Positions 43,135-47,059 of a stretch of DNA of 47,059 nucleotides are shown in pieces. The stretch's first letter is position 1; the number at the start of each line of letters is the position of its first letter. Where the stretch lies: positions 1 through 47,059 of the forward strand of contig CALFCS010000134.1 of the NCBI GenBank assembly GCA_937950565.1, in the 5' to 3' direction. The stretch is from an uncultured Lachnospiraceae bacterium (lineage in GTDB: Bacteria > Bacillota > Clostridia > Lachnospirales > Lachnospiraceae). Both the position numbers and the translations under genes were made by a program. The notes under the pieces were generated by a model. It was not told the DNA's origin. It did no database searches and worked only from the letters and a program-made list of their open reading frames with translations.

Positions 43135-44520
43135 TTAGTCATCAACAACCGGCACAGGCGTGTCGTCCTTGGCATCCAGGTTATTGATATACTTCTTTGT
43201 CTCTTTCACGATAACACCGGATAAAAGAAGAACTGCTACCAGGTTCGGAACTGCCATCAGCGCATTCAGAATATCAGCAATATCCCATACAACATTCAGG
43301 CTTACAATCGGTGCAATAAATGCCACAACTATGTATAATAACCGGTAAGGAATCAACGCTTTTTTCCCCGCAAAATATTCTACCGCACGCTCTCCGTAAT
43401 ATGCCCATCCAAGAATGGTAGAATAAGCAAAGGTAACAATACCGAGTGTCAGTACAATCGGTCCGAATACCGGAATCTGTGCAAATGCCATCGTAGACAA
43501 TGTACCGCCGTCTCCAATCTGTGCTGCATTAATATTCGGGTTCTTCATAATTGTAGATACAAGTACCAGTCCCGTCATCAGACATACAACAACGGTGTCC
43601 CAGAAAGTACCTGTAGAGGATACCAGCGCCTGACGGACCGGATTTCTTGTCTGTGCCGCCGCTGCTGCAATTGGCGCTGAACCCATACCAGACTCATTAG
43701 AAAATAATCCTCTTGCCACTCCATACTGGATTGCAAGACGGATACCGCCGCCTACAAGACCACCGGCTGCCGCTCCCTTTGTAAATGCAAGCTTACAAAT
43801 CGTTACAATTGCCGGAATAATATAATCATAGTTCATACACAAAATAATAATACAGCCCAGCACATAAAAGACTGCCATAAACGGTACCAGTCTCTCACAG
43901 ACTCTTGCAATAGACTTGATTCCTCCGAAAATAACGACTGCGGTTATAAGAGCGATCACTGCTCCTACCGCCCATTTCGGAATACCATAATTTCCATTTG
44001 CTACGTTTGCAATCGCATTTACCTGTGTTGCGCATCCAATACCAAAGGATGCAAAAGCTGCAAAGAATGCAAAAATCATTGCCAGCCATTTCATATTCAG
44101 GCCGCGCTCAAGTGCATACATCGCACCTCCCTGCATACGTCCGTCCTTCGTCTTAACACGATATTTTACTGCAATCAATGACTCGGAATACTTTGTCGCA
44201 ATTCCGAACACACCAGTCAGCCAGCACCAAAGTACAGCTCCCGGTCCGCCCAGTGCGATTGCAGTTCCCACACCGACAATGTTACCAGTACCAATTGTTG
44301 CCGCAAGTGCTGTGGCAAGTGCACCAAACTGCGATACCTCACCCTCGCCGTCCGTATCCTTCGTTACAGATAGTTTAATACCCTTGGTAACGGTATATCT
44401 CTGAATAAACCCAGTACGGATTGTCATGAATAAATGTGTTCCGAACAGCAGAATAATCATCCACCATCCCCATACCCATGTGTCAATCTGCTTAATCACT
44501 TCAGCAATCTGTTCAAACAT
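43135..44520 (-). CDS. Alanine/glycine:cation symporter (AGCS family)
   Basis: A 461-residue Na+- or H+-coupled alanine/glycine symporter. Family signatures: RTGFIQRYTVTKGIKL, SQFGALATALAATIGTGNIVGVGTAIALGGPGAVLWCWLTGVFGIATKYSE, GMGSAPIAAAAAQTRNPVRQALVSSTGTFWDT, and AYSTILGWAYYGERAVEYF. About 9-11 hydrophobic segments are visible. The C-terminus is short and charged. It has its own promoter and an exceptionally stable terminator, forming a single-gene transcript between metA and nrdD. Confidence 0.95.
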   Translation of the reverse strand: MFEQIAEVIKQIDTWVWGWWMIILLFGTHLFMTIRTGFIQRYTVTKGIKLSVTKDTDGEGEVSQFGALATALAATIGTGNIVGVGTAIALGGPGAVLWCWLTGVFGIATKYSESLIAVKYRVKTKDGRMQGGAMYALERGLNMKWLAMIFAFFAAFASFGIGCATQVNAIANVANGNYGIPKWAVGAVIALITAVVIFGGIKSIARVCERLVPFMAVFYVLGCIIILCMNYDYIIPAIVTICKLAFTKGAAAGGLVGGGIRLAIQYGVARGLFSNESGMGSAPIAAAAAQTRNPVRQALVSSTGTFWDTVVVCLMTGLVLVSTIMKNPNINAAQIGDGGTLSTMAFAQIPVFGPIVLTLGIVTFAYSTILGWAYYGERAVEYFAGKKALIPYRLLYIVVAFIAPIVSLNVVWDIADILNALMAVPNLVAVLLLSGVIVKETKKYINNLDAKDDTPVPVVDD

Positions 44521-44564
44521 AACTCCTCACCTTACTCTCTTTAGATTTTTAAAAACATATGTCT

Positions 44565-44593
44565 ATTATCCCTTGTCAGAACAAAAATAGCAA
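44565..44593 (-). promoter_or_regulatory. Promoter of the AGCS symporter gene
   Basis: Minus strand TTGCTA (44588-44593), 17-nt spacer, GATAAT (44565-44570), 45 nt before the ATG. Confidence 0.6.
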
Positions 44594-44629
44594 CTGTTTT
44601 TTTGCATAAATATAAATTTTTTTATTCAC

Positions 44630-45553
44630 CTAAAACTGCGGTGTCCCGTCCAGGTCATACGGAGTTACCTGATATACATAGTAATTGAGCCAGTTTGTAT
44701 ACAAATTATTCGCTGTTGCACGCCAGGTAAGAAGAGGTTTATTTTCCGGATTATCATCCTCATAATAATTCTTCGGAAGCTGAATCGGAAGTCCTTTGCT
44801 CAAATCCCGCTTATACTCTCCATCTAAAGTAATACGGTCATATTCCGGATGCCCCATAACAAAAATCTGGCGGCCATCCTGAGCCATCGCGAGAAAAAGG
44901 CCGGCCTCCTCAGATTCTGCAAGAACCGTCAGACGCTTTTCTGCATAAATTTTCTCCATAGGCACTTCTGTATGTCTGGAATGAGGTGCGAGGAATACAT
45001 CATCAAACCCTCGTACAAGCGGTATTTTCCTGTTCATCACTTTATGTTTAAACACACCAAACACCTTATGGTCAAGCTGTACCTTATCGATACCATAGTG
45101 ATAATAAATACCGGCCTGCGCTCCCCAGCACAAATGAAGCGTAGAAGTAACGTTTGTCTTACTCCACTCCATAATCTCTTTCAGCTCTTCCCAGTAGTCC
45201 ACCTCTTCAAAAGGCATCTGTTCTACAGGAGCACCGGTAATAATAAATCCATCAAACTTCTGTGACTGAATTTCGCAAAATTTCTGATAAAACTTATTCA
45301 GATGACTGGTCGGTGTATTCTTTGATTCATGGCTTGACACGGTAACAAAAGTAACATCGACCTGCAATGGCGTATTTGATAAAGATCTTAATATCTGAAG
45401 CTCTGTATCTTCTTTTAACGGCATCAAATTCAACAGTCCGATTTTGATTGGACGGATATCCTGATGCATCGCACGATGCTCATCCATAACAAATATATTT
45501 TCTCTCTCCAGTATCTCCTTTACAGGAAGATCATTTTGTACTCGAATCGGCAT
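44630..45553 (-). CDS. metA: Homoserine O-acyltransferase, predicted acetyltransferase
   Basis: A 307-residue MetA-family enzyme that acylates homoserine in the first committed step of methionine synthesis. The catalytic Cys142 is in LCWGAQAG, His235 in MGHPEYD, and Glu237 follows. Residue 111 (in TGAPVEQ) is Glu; in B. cereus MetA Glu at this position selects acetyl-CoA, whereas Gly as in E. coli gives succinyl-CoA use. Acetyl-CoA is therefore the predicted donor. The gene begins 2 nt after the AI-2E-family permease stop, so the two are co-transcribed. No SAM riboswitch is visible in the short leader of that transcript. Confidence 0.96.
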   Translation of the reverse strand: MPIRVQNDLPVKEILERENIFVMDEHRAMHQDIRPIKIGLLNLMPLKEDTELQILRSLSNTPLQVDVTFVTVSSHESKNTPTSHLNKFYQKFCEIQSQKFDGFIITGAPVEQMPFEEVDYWEELKEIMEWSKTNVTSTLHLCWGAQAGIYYHYGIDKVQLDHKVFGVFKHKVMNRKIPLVRGFDDVFLAPHSRHTEVPMEKIYAEKRLTVLAESEEAGLFLAMAQDGRQIFVMGHPEYDRITLDGEYKRDLSKGLPIQLPKNYYEDDNPENKPLLTWRATANNLYTNWLNYYVYQVTPYDLDGTPQF

Positions 45554-45555
45554 AA

Positions 45556-46920
45556 TTATTCCTCTTTTCTTTCTTCTTTTTCTTCACATTCTTCCTCTGT
45601 TTCCGGACGAATATATCTTCCTCTGGAATCCACGTAGCTCTTACTGTCATAATAACACGAATCTATTGGAAGCTTCTTCTTTTCCAGTCTGCTGTTCAGC
45701 ATCATATCTACAATATAATAAATTACAGCAAAAGTCGGAACTCCCATCACCATCCCGACAAAACCAAACAGTCCTCCACCCAAAAGAATTGCCACAATTA
45801 CCCAGAATGCAGACAATCCTGTAGAGTCACCAAGGATTTTCGGCCCGATAATATTACCGTCAAGCTGCTGCAGCAGCAAAATAAAAATGATAAACCATAC
45901 TCCCTTTACCGGATCTGCAAGAAGTATCAAAACTGCACTTGGAATCGCACCGATATAAGGGCCGAAAAACGGAATTACATTTGTAACACCAACAATCACA
46001 CTGACAAGCAGCGTATAAGGCATATTTAGTACAGTAAGACCGATAAAACAAAGCAGCCCGATAATTGCTGAATCGATAATCTTTCCTATAATAAATCCGC
46101 CAAATATTTCATTACTTTTTGTCATAATATGAAGAAACATATTTGCACGTTCTGCATTTGAAACCGCATATACTGCTTTTTTGCCCTGGCTGGAAAATGT
46201 TTCCTTTCCAAACAACAGATAAACGGACACCATAACCCCAATCAGTACATTAAAAATCCCACTCACAAAACTAATCACACCCACTGTCAGATTCGACATC
46301 AATTCATTTGTTTTCGGAAGCAAATCTGTCCTCATCCATTTCGTAAACATATCACTTCCTTCTTCGAGCGCCGTCTTAATCAGTGTATTCGTTGTAGATT
46401 CCTCCAGCTGAAGAGAATTCAGATGCTTCAGCGCCTCATTAATCTGCCTTGGAAGTGTAAATATCAGATTCCTTATACTACTGTACAATTCCGGAATCAG
46501 CAGATTAAACAATGTCCCAATCAATATAATCATAATAAGAAGCGATGCAATGATTCCAGTCGTTCTGGAGATTTTCTGTGCTTTTTCCGGATTTTTCATT
46601 TTCTTTTCCAGCAGCGGCAAAAGATATTTATCCACCTTTTTTACAATCGGATTTAAAAGATAAGCAATCACACATCCATACAAAATAGGCTTCATAACAT
46701 CAAAAATTTTTCCTACAAACCCGGATATATTTGTAAACCGGAGCAATGCAAAATAAAAAACAATACATGCCGCCACAACAAGAAACATCGTAATGCCCCT
46801 GTTAAACTGCTGGCGTATCTTAGAAGGTCCCCGTTTGCCGATTTCCGGCATTTCTACATAGTATGCCTTCTCTTCCTTTTTCCCACTTAAATTATCTGTA
46901 TATGTATCTTCATCCTTCAT
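45556..46920 (-). CDS. AI-2E-family transporter (PF01594-type permease)
   Basis: A 454-residue membrane protein with about eight hydrophobic segments. The mid-section NVIPFFGPYIGAIPSAVLILLADPVKGVWFI and LDGNIIGPKILGDSTGLSAFWVIVAILLGGGLFGFVGMVMGVP are the family hallmark. The C-terminus is acidic (EEECEEKEERKEE). The name reflects an early proposal of AI-2 export; other members move Na+/H+ or have unknown roles, so substrate is open. It has a consensus promoter, and metA follows after 2 nt. Confidence 0.92.
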   Translation of the reverse strand: MKDEDTYTDNLSGKKEEKAYYVEMPEIGKRGPSKIRQQFNRGITMFLVVAACIVFYFALLRFTNISGFVGKIFDVMKPILYGCVIAYLLNPIVKKVDKYLLPLLEKKMKNPEKAQKISRTTGIIASLLIMIILIGTLFNLLIPELYSSIRNLIFTLPRQINEALKHLNSLQLEESTTNTLIKTALEEGSDMFTKWMRTDLLPKTNELMSNLTVGVISFVSGIFNVLIGVMVSVYLLFGKETFSSQGKKAVYAVSNAERANMFLHIMTKSNEIFGGFIIGKIIDSAIIGLLCFIGLTVLNMPYTLLVSVIVGVTNVIPFFGPYIGAIPSAVLILLADPVKGVWFIIFILLLQQLDGNIIGPKILGDSTGLSAFWVIVAILLGGGLFGFVGMVMGVPTFAVIYYIVDMMLNSRLEKKKLPIDSCYYDSKSYVDSRGRYIRPETEEECEEKEERKEE

Positions 46921-46951
46921 ACTACTATCCCTCTTTCACACATATAAATCT

Positions 46952-46980
46952 ATTATAGCGTTTCTCCAAATATGCGTCAA
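46952..46980 (-). promoter_or_regulatory. Promoter of the AI-2E permease-metA operon
   Basis: Minus strand TTGACG (46975-46980), 17-nt spacer, TATAAT (46952-46957). Inverted arms GCGTTT/AAACGC and CTCC/GGAG flank the -35 region (46958-47002). Confidence 0.8.
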
Positions 46981-46981
46981 C

Positions 46982-47045
46982 AAAAAAAGGAGAAGCCAAA
47001 CGCTCAATGTCATTTAGTTAAGGCATTGGTGGGGCACTTCTTTTT
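46982..47045. terminator. Candidate bidirectional terminator at the right edge
   Basis: Outer arms AGAAG (near 46990) and CTTCT (near 47037), plus an inner CAATG/CATTG pair. On the plus strand it is followed by TTTTT and on the minus strand by CCTTTTTTT. It probably ends a gene lying beyond the window. The remaining edge sequence holds no recognisable gene. Confidence 0.4.
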
Positions 47046-47059
47046 GGACAGAGATATTG

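Overview
The window reads as a chromosomal segment of a low-to-mid GC, spore-forming anaerobic Firmicute, most likely a gut Lachnospiraceae. The basis is spo0A and a SpoVAF-like GerA protein (sporulation), a ferredoxin-type [FeFe] hydrogenase and an oxygen-sensitive class III ribonucleotide reductase (anaerobiosis), an SLH-anchored surface protein, a YesM/YesN-type two-component system, T-box and L20-leader type regulation, and strong AGGAGG ribosome binding sites. Genus is not determinable by eye. Most genes are on the minus strand; plus-strand genes are the maf fragment, luxS, a zinc-dependent phospholipase C-like gene, a UMF1-type MFS gene, an AraC regulator and an NSS transporter. No tRNA, rRNA, CRISPR array, intact insertion sequence or prophage was seen.

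Region 1 (1-13.5 kb): the 3' end of maf converges on a four-gene minus-strand operon. It encodes a YesM-type histidine kinase, a YesN-type AraC response regulator, a lipoprotein solute-binding protein and a 2876-residue secreted, SLH-anchored, alginate-lyase-like protein with two ricin-like, five LamG-like and two FIVAR modules. Two gene junctions overlap by 4 nt and no permease gene is present. This is the most unusual locus: it looks like a surface glycan sensing and degrading unit in which the binding protein may serve the sensor.

Region 2 (13.5-27.5 kb): housekeeping genes. rpsU and alaS each have a strong promoter; the alaS -35 box lies inside the upstream terminator hairpin. Then a group-B-like [FeFe] hydrogenase, asnA, metH, a separate MetH reactivation-domain protein, metF and glgA form a tight run; methionine synthase is split into two proteins. 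Then come spo0A with a long leader, trpS and a phosphoglycerate-mutase-family gene.

Region 3 (27.5-36 kb): luxS diverges from the mutase gene and is followed by the PLC-like and UMF1 genes. A TrpB2-type tryptophan synthase beta chain sits behind a T-box whose specifier reads UGG (Trp). An AraC regulator diverges from it. infC (AUU start, L20-type leader), rpmI and rplT follow, then an NSS-family sodium symporter.

Region 4 (36-47 kb): degV, a MATE transporter and a SpoVAF-like gene form one minus-strand group. nrdD-nrdG-dut form another, preceded by two NrdR-box-like sites 31 bp apart over a candidate promoter. An alanine:cation symporter, metA (with the acetyl-CoA-type Glu111) and an AI-2E-family permease complete the window. 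Methionine/activated-methyl-cycle functions recur (metF, metH, metA, luxS), yet no SAM riboswitch was found upstream of any of them.
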